From Mycetohabitans endofungorum (GTDB lineage: Bacteria > Pseudomonadota > Gammaproteobacteria > Burkholderiales > Burkholderiaceae): a stretch of DNA of 64,000 nt. Numbering within the stretch: the first letter of the stretch is position 1; every line of letters starts with the position of its first letter. The notes under the pieces are model-generated. The model ran no database searches, had not been told where the DNA came from, and was given only the letters and a program-made list of their open reading frames with translations. The position numbers and the translations under genes were made by a program. The stretch covers positions 1,922,001 through 1,986,000 of the forward strand of contig NZ_CP132744.1 of NCBI RefSeq assembly GCF_037477895.1, written 5' to 3'. This document shows positions 1 to 8,496 of this stretch, piece by piece.

Positions 1-98
1 AGCCGCGCCAGCTCACCGAAGACGATATCACCTGTGCGGCCCGGCACTTTCATTGCACGGTTGCCGCCCGAGCCGGATGCAGTCTGAACGTCGGCCAT
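1..98 (-). CDS. pstC: Phosphate ABC transporter permease PstC, N-terminal part
   Basis: The reverse strand from 98 reads MADVQTASGSGG followed by residues NRAMKVPGRTGDIVFGELAR and runs off the window. This looks like the cytoplasmic start of PstC, the inner-membrane permease that moves phosphate delivered by PstS. The gene lies 115 bases downstream of pstS on the same strand, the usual pstS-pstC order. Only about 32 residues are visible, so the call rests on this short sequence plus the position; no transmembrane segment is seen yet. Confidence 0.8.
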   Translation of the reverse strand, partial: MADVQTASGSGGNRAMKVPGRTGDIVFGELAR

Positions 99-213
99 GA
101 TGCCTCTTAACAGACCACGCGGCGCAACGCGCGCGTAGCCGGTTGTCGTCAAAGCACCACGCGCCAGCGCGGCACGAAGCGGTTGCGCCCGCCGCGCCGA
201 CACGGGATGTCGG

Positions 214-1245
214 TTACCCGGCAAGCGCCTTGCCCGCGCCGTCCTTCACCTTCGACTTCCACTGCATGCGAATTTCACTGATAACCGATTCCGGCAGCGA
301 GATGTAGTCCAGTTCGTTCGCAGCCTGCGTGCCGTTTTTGAATGCCCAATCGAAGAACTTGAGCGTCTCCTTGCCTTGCTCGGGCTTGTCCTGCGCGGCG
401 TGCAGCAGCACGAACGTCGCGCCGACCACCGGCCAGGCTTGCTTGCCCGGCTGGTTCGTCAGGATCTGGTAGAAGGATTTCTTCCAGTTGGCGCCGGCGG
501 CCGCGGCTTTGAACGTTTCGGTCTTCGGCTCGACGACCGTGCCAGCCGGGTTCTTCAGCGCAGTGTAGGTCATATGGTTTTGCTTCGCATAGGCCCATTC
601 GACGTAGCCGATCGAGCCAGGCAGGCGCTGCACGAACGCGGCCACACCGTCATTGCCTTTGCCGCCGGTGCCCACCGGCCAATTCACCGTCGTGCCTTCG
701 CCGACCTTCGACCTCCACTCGGCATTCACCTTCGACAGGTAGTTCGTCCAAATGAAGCTCGTGCCCGACCCGTCGGCGCGACGCACCACGGCGACATCAG
801 TATCCGGCAGCCTCACCTTCGGATTGAGCGCGGCGATCGCCGGGTCATTCCACTTCTTGATCTTGCCCAGGTAGAGATCGCCCAGCACTTCGCCGGACAG
901 CACCAATTCGCCGGCCCTGATACCCGGCACGTTGATCACCGGCACCACGCCGCCGACCACGGTCGGGAATTGGAACAGGCCATCCTTGGCGAGCACATCG
1001 TCCTTCAGCGGTGCGTCCGAGCCGGCGAAGTCGACCGTCTTCGCGATGATCTGCTTGATGCCGCCGGACGATCCGATACCCTGGTAGTTGACCTTGCCGC
1101 CGCCCGACTTTCGATAGGCATCGGCCCACTTCGTATAAATCGGCGCCGCGAACGTGCTGCCCGCGCCGGTGATATCGGCAGCCTGCACAGACCAGGCAAA
1201 GAGGGCGCCGACAACGCCGGCGATCGCGGTGTGCATCGATTTCAT
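214..1245 (-). CDS. pstS: Periplasmic phosphate-binding protein PstS
   Basis: A 343-residue phosphate-binding protein of the high-affinity Pst transporter. Residues 1-22 form a signal peptide (hydrophobic [12 protein letters not shown], then SVQA before ADIT). The mature start [16 protein letters not shown] is the family hallmark, and [16 protein letters not shown] is a second phosphate-contacting segment. Length agrees with E. coli PstS (about 346). It hands phosphate to the PstC/PstA permease, whose gene begins just downstream. A tandem Pho-box array lies 54-92 bases upstream of the start, so induction by PhoB under phosphate limitation is expected. The ATG is preceded by a GGAGG-type ribosome-binding site (TTGGAGGTCTC). 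Confidence 0.97.
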   Translation of the reverse strand: MKSMHTAIAGVVGALFAWSVQAADITGAGSTFAAPIYTKWADAYRKSGGGKVNYQGIGSSGGIKQIIAKTVDFAGSDAPLKDDVLAKDGLFQFPTVVGGVVPVINVPGIRAGELVLSGEVLGDLYLGKIKKWNDPAIAALNPKVRLPDTDVAVVRRADGSGTSFIWTNYLSKVNAEWRSKVGEGTTVNWPVGTGGKGNDGVAAFVQRLPGSIGYVEWAYAKQNHMTYTALKNPAGTVVEPKTETFKAAAAGANWKKSFYQILTNQPGKQAWPVVGATFVLLHAAQDKPEQGKETLKFFDWAFKNGTQAANELDYISLPESVISEIRMQWKSKVKDGAGKALAG

Positions 1246-1298
1246 GAGACCTCCAAGGGTGAGCGCACTTGAGACATCGCGAAGCTTAGGCGGCGTAT

Positions 1299-1337
1299 GT
1301 GACAGTCATGTGACATTCGGTGAATCAACTGTGACCG
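1299..1337 (-). promoter_or_regulatory. Tandem Pho boxes upstream of pstS
   Basis: Read on the plus strand, four near-copies of GTGACAN start at 1299 (GTGACAG), 1310 (GTGACAT), 1320 (GTGAATC) and 1331 (GTGACCG), with spacings of 11, 10 and 11 bases. On the pstS strand this gives CTGTCAC/ATGTCAC-type direct repeats with 4-base spacers, the PhoB dimer-site architecture (known from the Pho box consensus). The array lies between glmM and pstS and points toward pstS. Confidence 0.8.
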
Positions 1338-1370
1338 TCACATTATTTTTTTACCGCGCCGGCGCCCAGC

Positions 1371-2726
1371 TCACCCCGCGGTCGCCGCGCGCGCGACTTC
1401 GGCAATGGCTTGCGCGTGGCCGCTTGCCTCATCCGCCCGCTGCGCTTCGACCATCACGCGCAGCACCGGTTCGGTGCCGGACGCGCGGATCAGCACTCGG
1501 CCGCACGGGCCCAATGCGCGCTCGGCCTGCGCGACAGCTTCGCGAATCGCGGTACTGCCTTTCCAATCGGCACCCGGCGTCATCCGCACGTTGACCAGCG
1601 TCTGTGGAAACAATGTCAGCCTGCCAAGCAGTTGAGCTAGCGTTTGGCCGCTACGTTTGATCGCGGCGAGCACGAGCAGCGCCGATACGATGCCGTCGCC
1701 GGTCGTATGGCGGTCCAGCGACAGGATGTGGCCGGAGCCTTCGGCGCCGAGTTGCCAACCCCGTTCGCGCAGTTGCTCCAAGATATAGCGATCGCCTACC
1801 GCGGCACGCACGAATTCGACGCCAAGCTGCTGTAGCGCGACCTCCACCGCTAGGTTCGTCATTAGCGTGCCGACCGCGCCCGGTACCGATCCGTGTGTGA
1901 CAATGCGGTCCTTCACGAGCACGTACAGTAGCTCATCGCCGTTATACAGGCGGCCGGACGCGTCGACGACCTGCAACCGGTCCGCGTCGCCGTCCAGCGC
2001 GATGCCCAGATCGGCATGATTGGCGCGCACGGCCGCCACCAGCGTGTCAGGTGCAGTCGCACCCACCCCGTCATTGATATTGAATCCATTCGGGGCAACA
2101 CCGATCGACACGACCTCGGCTCCCAGCTCGTGGAACACGTGCGGCGCGACCTGATATGCCGCGCCGTTCGCACAATCGACGACGAGCTTCAGTCCACGCA
2201 GGTCGAATGCGGCCGGAAACGTGCCCTTGCAGAACTCGATATACCGTCCTGCCGCGTCATCCAGACGCCGCGCCTTGCCGAGCCGCTCGGACGGCGCACA
2301 CGCCATCGGTTGCTCGAGCTGGTCCTCGATCGCATGCTCGACCTCGTCGGGCAGCTTGTTGCCGTGGCCCGAAAAGAACTTGATACCGTTGTCGTAATAA
2401 GGGTTGTGCGACGCGCTGATCACGACGCCGGCGGCCAGGCGCAGCGCGCGCGTCAGATACGCGATGCCTGGCGTGGGCATCGGGCCAGCCAGCATCACGT
2501 CGATGCCGGCCGCCGAAAATCCCGCTTCCAACGCCGCCTCGAGCATATAGCCCGAAACCCGCGTGTCCTTGCCGATTAATACGGTCGGCCGCCCGCTGCC
2601 CGGGGTGTCCGCGCCGGCTAACACCTTGCCTGCCGCATAGCCGAGCCGCAGCACGAAATCCGGCGTGATCGGCGGCTCGCCCACCTTGCCGCGGATACCA
2701 TCCGTGCCGAAATAACGACGACTCAT
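1371..2726 (-). CDS. glmM: Phosphoglucosamine mutase GlmM
   Basis: A 451-residue enzyme that converts glucosamine-6-phosphate to glucosamine-1-phosphate on the path to UDP-GlcNAc for peptidoglycan and LPS. It starts YFGTDGIRG, typical of the alpha-D-phosphohexomutase family. The active-site phosphoserine is Ser106 within ISASHNP. The metal loop is DGDADR near residue 245, and the phosphate-binding RASGTEP lies near the C-terminus. Length matches the family (about 445). It lies 92 bases downstream of folP on the same strand, the conserved ftsH-folP-glmM order of proteobacteria. Nothing is unusual. Confidence 0.98.
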   Translation of the reverse strand: MSRRYFGTDGIRGKVGEPPITPDFVLRLGYAAGKVLAGADTPGSGRPTVLIGKDTRVSGYMLEAALEAGFSAAGIDVMLAGPMPTPGIAYLTRALRLAAGVVISASHNPYYDNGIKFFSGHGNKLPDEVEHAIEDQLEQPMACAPSERLGKARRLDDAAGRYIEFCKGTFPAAFDLRGLKLVVDCANGAAYQVAPHVFHELGAEVVSIGVAPNGFNINDGVGATAPDTLVAAVRANHADLGIALDGDADRLQVVDASGRLYNGDELLYVLVKDRIVTHGSVPGAVGTLMTNLAVEVALQQLGVEFVRAAVGDRYILEQLRERGWQLGAEGSGHILSLDRHTTGDGIVSALLVLAAIKRSGQTLAQLLGRLTLFPQTLVNVRMTPGADWKGSTAIREAVAQAERALGPCGRVLIRASGTEPVLRVMVEAQRADEASGHAQAIAEVARAATAG

Positions 2727-2818
2727 GTTGAACTCCTCTTTTTCGTACTGTGCGACGCGTCCACCGGTGTGCGCCGCGCACGCCGCAACGTGCGTCGCCT
2801 CGGTTGCTGTTTATCGTT

Positions 2819-3715
2819 CTAGCCGTGCACAGACTGGGCATCGCACCACGGTCGTGCCCGCATCGCCTGCCAAACCTTCAATGCATCGACCGTCGGCGCG
2901 ACATCGTGCACGCGCACAATCGCCGCGCCTCGATCGACCGCCGCCAGCATGCCGGCCAGGCTGCCGGCCATCCGCTGCTGCGGCATGCTGCGACCCGTGG
3001 CCACGCCGATCATCGACTTACGCGACAGCCCCACAAGAGTTGGCACGCCGGCGGGCACGGCGTGCGGCAGCTCACGCAGCAGCGTGAAATTGTGCTCGGC
3101 CGTCTTGCCAAAACCGAAGCCCGGATCGACACAGAGCCGGTCCGCGGCGATCCCGGCGCGCTCCAGTGACCGGATCCGCTCGTCGAGAAAGTCGCGAACC
3201 TCCGCGACGACATCGCGGTACTGCGGCTCGCGTTGCATCGTACCGGGCTCGCCTTGCATATGCATTACACACAGCCCGCAACGCGTGTCGCGCACCGCAT
3301 CGAGCGCGCCGGGCTGACGCAGGCCCCAGATATCGTTGATCAAGTCCGCGCCGGCGTCGAGCGCGGCGCGCATCACTTCGGGCTTGTACGTATCGACCGA
3401 GATCGGCACGCCCGTATCGCGCAACGCGTCGATCAAAGGCAGCACCCGCGTCAGTTCCTCGTCCAGCGAGACCGGCGGTGCGCCAGGCCGCGTCGATTCG
3501 CCGCCGATGTCGATCAGGTCCGCCCCCTCGTCGATCATCTGCTGGGCGCGCGCACGCGCGGCATCATAGCCAACGAAATGTCCGCCATCGGAGAACGAAT
3601 CTGGCGTCACGTTCAAAATGCCCATCACTAGGGGCCGCGCTAGCGTAAGCCTGAAGCGGCCACATTGCAACGTCGTGCCGGCGGCCGGGCCGGTTGTGCT
3701 AGGAGTACTCGACAT
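2819..3715 (-). CDS. folP: Dihydropteroate synthase FolP
   Basis: A 298-residue TIM-barrel enzyme that joins p-aminobenzoate to the pterin diphosphate in folate synthesis; it is the sulfonamide target. The two family signatures are visible: MGILNVTPDSFSDGG near residue 31 and DLIDIGGESTRPGA near residue 62. Also present are the pterin-site VDTYKPEV, DLINDIWG, and a late GLSRKSMIG segment with the substrate-binding lysine. It sits between ftsH upstream and glmM downstream. The N-terminal 20 residues before the barrel are variable and the exact start is less certain. Confidence 0.97.
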   Translation of the reverse strand: MSSTPSTTGPAAGTTLQCGRFRLTLARPLVMGILNVTPDSFSDGGHFVGYDAARARAQQMIDEGADLIDIGGESTRPGAPPVSLDEELTRVLPLIDALRDTGVPISVDTYKPEVMRAALDAGADLINDIWGLRQPGALDAVRDTRCGLCVMHMQGEPGTMQREPQYRDVVAEVRDFLDERIRSLERAGIAADRLCVDPGFGFGKTAEHNFTLLRELPHAVPAGVPTLVGLSRKSMIGVATGRSMPQQRMAGSLAGMLAAVDRGAAIVRVHDVAPTVDALKVWQAMRARPWCDAQSVHG

Positions 3716-3748
3716 CGAATAGGCATACCCGAGAGAAAATAAATGACA

Positions 3749-3776
3749 AAGGGCTGGTGCACCAGCACCAGCCCTT
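3749..3776 (-). terminator. Hairpin between ftsH and folP
   Basis: A perfect 12-base inverted repeat (AAGGGCTGGTGC / GCACCAGCCCTT, 4-base loop) lies in the 82-base gap between the ftsH stop and the folP start. On the transcribed strand it is followed by TTTGTCATTTATTTTC, an interrupted T-tract. It is probably a partial terminator or attenuator that lowers folP-glmM expression relative to ftsH. The weak T-run makes full termination uncertain. Confidence 0.6.
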
Positions 3777-3797
3777 GGCGGGGAAACGGTTGCGGTT

Positions 3798-5690
3798 TTA
3801 CGCGGGGGCGGTCGCGCCCGGCGCGGGCTTCACCTCGGCGCCGCCTCCTGTGCCGCCGCTCGGCGCGTCGCCGGACGGCGGGGGCAGGTTCTTTGGCGGA
3901 CGCGGATCATTGCCAGACATAATGTCATTGATCTGGTCGGCGTCGATCGTCTCCCATTCGAGCAGCGCCTTGACCATCGCCTCGACCTTTTCGCGGTTAT
4001 CCTCCAGCAGCGTGCGCGCCAGCGCATATTGCTCGTCGAGGATGCGGCGAATCTCCGCGTCGACCTTCTGTTGCGTCGCCTCGGACACCGAGCGCGACGA
4101 CATCCGGCCGAACATGCCGTCCTGCTCAGTATCGATATAGACCATCGTCCCAAGCACGTCGGACATGCCGTAGCGCGTCACCATGTCGCGGGCCATTTTG
4201 GTCGCCCGTTCAAAGTCATTGGACGCGCCGGTCGACATTGAATTCAAGAAGACTTCCTCGGCAGCGCGGCCGCCAAACAGGATCGCGATCTCCTCGAGCA
4301 TCTTGTCGCGGTACAGGTTGACGCGATCATGCTCGGGCAACTGCCACGTGACGCCCAGCGCCCAGCCGCGCGGCATAATCGTCACCTTGTGAACGGGATC
4401 GGCGTGCGGCAGCAGCTTCGCGACGACTGCATGGCCCGACTCGTGATACGCGGTATTGCGACGCTCCTCTTCGCGCATCACGGCTGACTTGCGCTCCGGG
4501 CCCATGAAGATCTTGTCCTTGGCATCCTCGAAATCCTGCATCTCGACAATGCGCTTGCCGCGACGCGCGGCGAACAGCGCCGCCTCGTTCACCAGATTCG
4601 CGAGGTCCGCGCCGGAAAAGCCTGGCGTGCCGCGCGCCACCACTGACGCATCGACATCGTTTGAAATCGGCACTTTGCGCAGATGGACCTTCAGGATCTG
4701 CTCGCGTCCGCGGATGTCCGGCAAACCAACGTAGACCTGACGGTCGAAACGTCCGGGACGCAGCAGTGCTTTGTCGAGCACGTCGGAGCGATTGGTCGCG
4801 GCAATGACGATCACGCCCGAATTGGCCTCGAAACCGTCCATCTCGACCAGCATCTGGTTCAGCGTCTGTTCGCGCTCGTCGTTGCCGCCGCCCATGCCGG
4901 CGCCGCGATGGCGGCCGACCGCGTCGATTTCGTCGATGAACACGATACAGGGTGCGTGCTTCTTCGCCTGTTCGAACATATCGCGTACACGGGCTGCGCC
5001 CACGCCGACGAACATTTCAACGAAGTCCGAACCCGAAATACTGAAGAACGGCACCTTCGCTTCACCGGCGATCGCACGCGCAAGCAACGTCTTGCCGGTC
5101 CCCGGCGGTCCGACGAGCAGCACACCGCGCGGAATACGGCCGCCGAGCTTCTGAAATTTCTGCGGATCGCGCAGGAAATCGACTAGCTCGGTCACTTCCT
5201 CCTTCGCCTCATCGCAGCCCGCAACGTCGGTAAAATTCACCGCATTGTTGTTTTCATCGATGAGCCGCGCACGCGACTTGCCGAACGAAAACGCCCCGCC
5301 TTTGCCGCCGCCTTGCATCTGTCGCATCATGTAAAACCAAAACCCGATGATCAAGATCGTCGGGCCGAGGTAGTACAGCGCGGACACCAGCGCGTTCGGT
5401 TCATCATCGGCCTTGCCACTGACCTGCACGCCATACTTCATCAGGTCACCGACCATCCAGATGTCGCCGGGCGACACAATCTGATATTTTTGGCCGTCCG
5501 CAGGAGTAACGGTGAGGTTGCGGCCCTGGACGATGACGTTCTTGACCTTGCCATTCTTCGCGTCGTCCATGAACTGCGAATACGTGACGCCTTCCTGGAC
5601 GCGGGGCTTGTCGAACTGCTTGAACACCGTAAACAGCACCAGTGCGATGACAAGCCACACTGCCGCCTTGGAAAACATGTTGTTGTTCAA
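3798..5690 (-). CDS. ftsH: ATP-dependent zinc metalloprotease FtsH
   Basis: A 630-residue membrane AAA+ protease that removes misassembled membrane proteins and selected cytosolic substrates. Two membrane segments flank the periplasmic part (residues about 8-24 and 100-121). Walker A is GPPGTGKT at 194-201 and Walker B IVFIDEID at 249-256. The second region of homology ends near RPGRFDRQV. The zinc site is HESGH at 416-420. The C-terminal tail is rich in Pro and Gly, as is common in Burkholderia. rlmE (ftsJ) lies upstream on the same strand, the classic rlmE-ftsH pair. Confidence 0.98.
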   Translation of the reverse strand: MNNNMFSKAAVWLVIALVLFTVFKQFDKPRVQEGVTYSQFMDDAKNGKVKNVIVQGRNLTVTPADGQKYQIVSPGDIWMVGDLMKYGVQVSGKADDEPNALVSALYYLGPTILIIGFWFYMMRQMQGGGKGGAFSFGKSRARLIDENNNAVNFTDVAGCDEAKEEVTELVDFLRDPQKFQKLGGRIPRGVLLVGPPGTGKTLLARAIAGEAKVPFFSISGSDFVEMFVGVGAARVRDMFEQAKKHAPCIVFIDEIDAVGRHRGAGMGGGNDEREQTLNQMLVEMDGFEANSGVIVIAATNRSDVLDKALLRPGRFDRQVYVGLPDIRGREQILKVHLRKVPISNDVDASVVARGTPGFSGADLANLVNEAALFAARRGKRIVEMQDFEDAKDKIFMGPERKSAVMREEERRNTAYHESGHAVVAKLLPHADPVHKVTIMPRGWALGVTWQLPEHDRVNLYRDKMLEEIAILFGGRAAEEVFLNSMSTGASNDFERATKMARDMVTRYGMSDVLGTMVYIDTEQDGMFGRMSSRSVSEATQQKVDAEIRRILDEQYALARTLLEDNREKVEAMVKALLEWETIDADQINDIMSGNDPRPPKNLPPPSGDAPSGGTGGGAEVKPAPGATAPA

Positions 5691-5896
5691 CGCACCACTC
5701 CTTCACTCATATAGGGCGGCATCCGACTTCCCGCCAGAAAGCCAACCACCTTTGGGCATTCTAATCCAGTCCGCTTCCCCCTGCCAGAGCGATTGATTCT
5801 CGGGCGGATAGCGAAAAACTTGAAAAAACCCACGCGTTTTGCGCGTTTCGGCGCGCAATGCCGAAACAGTACGCTACCGAACCAATGTTCCTGCAT

Positions 5897-6553
5897 TCAC
5901 GCCCGCGGATGCTTCAGCACCCGACCGAGAATAAACGTTTCCGATGATTTGTCGCGCGAGGCCTTCGGCTTGCGCGCCGCCACGGTCTTGAACTGGTGTT
6001 TGAACCGCTCGACGATCTGACTGTAGCCGCTGCCATGAAAACACTTAACCAACAGCGCTCCCTGTGGTGTCAAGTGATCCTGCGCAAATTCGAGCGCCAA
6101 ATCGCACACGTGCTCGATCCGCGCCGCATCCGCCACCGCGACACCTGACAGGTTGGGGGCCATGTCGGAAATGACAAGGTCTACCGCGCGGCCATCGACG
6201 GCCGCCTCCAGCTGCGCCAGTATCGCATCATCGCGGAAATCGCCCTGGATGAACGTCACGTCGGCGATCGGCTCCATCGGCAGCATATCCAGCGCAATGA
6301 TCATGCCGTCAATGCCGCCGCCGGCACGGTGGGGGCTGGCTGCCAGCTTGTTGCGCGCGTATTGACTCCAGCTTCCCGGTGCGGCGCCCAGGTCGACGAT
6401 CACCTGTCCGGGCCGGATCAGCTTGTCCTGTTCGTCGATTTCCTTGAGCTTGTACGCCGCGCGTGCCCGATATCCGTCGCGCTGCGCGAGTTTGACGTAC
6501 GGATCATTGAGGTGGTCATGTAACCACGATTGATTGAAACGGTTTTTTGCCAT
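5897..6553 (-). CDS. rlmE: 23S rRNA (uridine-2'-O) methyltransferase RlmE
   Basis: A 218-residue FtsJ/RrmJ-family enzyme that methylates U2552 of 23S rRNA in the A loop. The start [20 protein letters not shown] at 6553 is typical; an upstream in-frame extension of 10 residues is not conserved. The SAM site is [14 protein letters not shown]. The K-D-K-E tetrad can be placed at the lysine of [10 protein letters not shown], the aspartate of [10 protein letters not shown], the lysine of [10 protein letters not shown] and a glutamate near the C-terminus. It lies upstream of ftsH in the same direction and is divergent from yhbY, with 107 bases between the two starts. Confidence 0.96.
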   Translation of the reverse strand: MAKNRFNQSWLHDHLNDPYVKLAQRDGYRARAAYKLKEIDEQDKLIRPGQVIVDLGAAPGSWSQYARNKLAASPHRAGGGIDGMIIALDMLPMEPIADVTFIQGDFRDDAILAQLEAAVDGRAVDLVISDMAPNLSGVAVADAARIEHVCDLALEFAQDHLTPQGALLVKCFHGSGYSQIVERFKHQFKTVAARKPKASRDKSSETFILGRVLKHPRA

Positions 6554-6660
6554 AAAAGAGTTTAAATGTGGCCCGAGCGACACGGTGACGGCTCTTTTGG
6601 CGGATAATAAGCGTCTTTTGCGGCCGCGTTGGCTGCTGCCCTGCTTGCCGGATTACCCCC

Positions 6661-7254
6661 ATGCCTGCCCTTACCCTTTCCTACGCCGAGCGTAGCGCGC
6701 TGCGCTCGCAAGCCCATCCGCTGAAGCCAGTCGTCTTGATCGGCGCAGATGGATTGACCGACGCGGTGCTCAACGAGATCGACGTGCACCTGAACGCGCA
6801 TGAGTTGATTAAGATCCGCGTGTTTGGCGACGAGCGCGACGAGCGCGCGGCGCTTTACGACACGATCTGTGACCGTCTGTCGGCGGCGCCTATTCAACAT
6901 ATCGGCAAATTGCTGGTAATTTGGAGACCACGACGCGACGATACTGCTGCCAGCGCCCCGCGCGGCACAGCCTCGCGCGCCCCCCGCACGGTCCAGGCTC
7001 GCCGCGCCGTGCCGCAGCGCAACGCCGACGTGCCGAGCGCCGGCACCGCCCGCTGCGCCGCGCGCCGCGACACGTCGACGGCCGGTGCCGCGCCACGTGT
7101 CGTCAAAGTTGTAAAACCGTCCAGCACGATACGGCGCCCAAAGCCGCAATTGGTCAAGGTGCTCGGCAATGAACGCGTCACCGCTGGCGGCAATGTCAAA
7201 AAGGCGAAAAAGCGACAGACAAGTCCGAAGCGCCAGCACCAGTCTAACAAATAG
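6661..7254 (+). CDS. yhbY: YhbY-type (CRM domain) ribosome assembly protein
   Basis: A 197-residue protein. Residues 1-90 form a CRM (CRS1-YhbY) domain: LTYAERSALRSQAH-like start, then HPLKPVVLIGADGLTDAVLNEI, HELIKIRVFG and the late IGKLLVIWR. This RNA-binding fold is associated with pre-50S particles. The rest (about 100-197) is an Ala/Arg/Lys-rich, probably disordered tail absent from E. coli YhbY (97 residues) but common in Burkholderia. It is divergent from rlmE, another large-subunit factor, suggesting a shared promoter region. The function of the tail is not known; extra RNA contact is plausible. Confidence 0.92.
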   Translation: MPALTLSYAERSALRSQAHPLKPVVLIGADGLTDAVLNEIDVHLNAHELIKIRVFGDERDERAALYDTICDRLSAAPIQHIGKLLVIWRPRRDDTAASAPRGTASRAPRTVQARRAVPQRNADVPSAGTARCAARRDTSTAGAAPRVVKVVKPSSTIRRPKPQLVKVLGNERVTAGGNVKKAKKRQTSPKRQHQSNK

Positions 7255-7363
7255 GCACCACCGACCTGCTACCGAATCCCGGGCGTCCACGCGCGACGCT
7301 TGACGGCATGCGATTGCACACAGCCTGCACGGCGAGCGCACCGTGATGGCGGCGGGCGATCGC

Positions 7364-7834
7364 TCAGAACATTGACCGCGTGGCGACCGGCAAGCGCCAC
7401 ACCAGTACGAGGCCGAGCAGGCTTTGCACCAGGTAGATGGCGCTGGATGCGAAGTGCAAAGCACCAAAGCGCGCCGCATAGGCGGAATCTCCGACATCCG
7501 TCCCGGCTTGCTGCGCCGCGACGCGCAATTCGTTCATGAACGGCTGCAGCGCGAAATAGCCGACCAGCACGCATACCAGCATCGCGATGATCACCCAGCG
7601 CGCGCCCCGGTACGCCCGGTCGCCGCGTTTAACAAACGCGTGCGCGCACCCGAGCAGCACGATACCAGCCACCACGCCGATCACCGCCTGCGTGTGGAAC
7701 AGCGAGGCGGCGACCATGCCCGCACTCGTGCGATCGAGCGACGCAAACAGGGTCGGCGCAGCCAGGTAGCCGATGCTGACGAGACTGCCGACCCACAGCA
7801 TCGCGAGCAGGCGGAACAGGCGCTGTGCAATCAT
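7364..7834 (-). CDS. DUF4149 family membrane protein
   Basis: A 156-residue inner-membrane protein with four predicted transmembrane segments: about residues 8-28 (LLAMLWVGSLVSIGYLAAP), 46-64, 78-95 and 131-150. The N-terminal pattern LWVGSLVSIGYLAAPTLFA is typical of DUF4149 proteins, which lie beside greA in many beta-proteobacteria, as here (greA ends 36 bases upstream). No catalytic motif is visible and the function is unknown. An operon with greA is likely from the spacing. Confidence 0.8.
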   Translation of the reverse strand: MIAQRLFRLLAMLWVGSLVSIGYLAAPTLFASLDRTSAGMVAASLFHTQAVIGVVAGIVLLGCAHAFVKRGDRAYRGARWVIIAMLVCVLVGYFALQPFMNELRVAAQQAGTDVGDSAYAARFGALHFASSAIYLVQSLLGLVLVWRLPVATRSMF

Positions 7835-7869
7835 CGTTCGAATGGCGCAATCATTAGGAGCATGACATT

Positions 7870-8346
7870 TTACTCGTAACGTACCGTGATGATCTCGTAC
7901 TCACGCACGCCGCTGGGCGCTTGCACCGCCGCCACATCGCCCTCGAACTTGCCAATCAACGCGCGAGCAATTGGCGAACTGACTGAAATCAGCCCATGTT
8001 CGAGATCCGCCTCGTCGTCTCCGACGATTTGGTAGGTGACCTTGTCACCCGAATCGAGATCCTCGAGATCGACGGTGGCGCCGAATACGATGCGCCCGTC
8101 CGCATCGACCGCCTTCGGATCGATAATTTGCGCGGCCGACAATTTCGATTCGAGTTCAGCGATGCGGCCCTCGATAAACGCCTGCTTCTCCTTCGCGGCA
8201 TCGTACTCGGCGTTTTCCGATAAATCACCTTGTGCACGCGCCTCGGCGATCGCGTGGATCACCGACGGACGCTCGACCGACTTCAGTCGTTGCAATTCGT
8301 CACGCAGTTGGTCAGCACCGCGCTTCGTCAGTGGAATAGTGCTCAT
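7870..8346 (-). CDS. greA: Transcription elongation factor GreA
   Basis: A 158-residue factor that enters the RNA polymerase secondary channel and stimulates transcript cleavage in backtracked complexes. The start [20 protein letters not shown] at 8346 matches the family; the open frame extends 21 codons further upstream across a terminator, which argues against that start. The coiled-coil tip carries the acidic residues of [16 protein letters not shown]. The C-terminal FKBP-like domain ends with [13 protein letters not shown]. It lies downstream of carB in the same direction, separated by a strong terminator. Confidence 0.97.
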   Translation of the reverse strand: MSTIPLTKRGADQLRDELQRLKSVERPSVIHAIAEARAQGDLSENAEYDAAKEKQAFIEGRIAELESKLSAAQIIDPKAVDADGRIVFGATVDLEDLDSGDKVTYQIVGDDEADLEHGLISVSSPIARALIGKFEGDVAAVQAPSGVREYEIITVRYE

Positions 8347-8360
8347 AACAGGCTCAGGGT

Positions 8361-8415
8361 TAAAAAAATTACCGCGGTTGATCGCATCCCATTTCGGGAT
8401 ACCGCTCAACCGCGG
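8361..8415 (-). terminator. Rho-independent terminator between carB and greA
   Basis: Ten-base arms CCGCGGTTGA (8372-8381) and TCAACCGCGG (8406-8415) enclose a second inner stem (ATCCC/GGGAT). On the minus strand the hairpin is followed by TAATTTTTTTAA. It ends about 15 bases before the greA start, so it may either end the carAB transcript or act as an attenuator in the greA leader, as known for E. coli greA (GraL). Confidence 0.85.
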
Positions 8416-8496
8416 CTCATAGGGCTACTTCGGGTACCACCGACGGGTACAAACGCATCTTACCTCATCTGCGCAAGCACGCCGCCGGATCGACAA

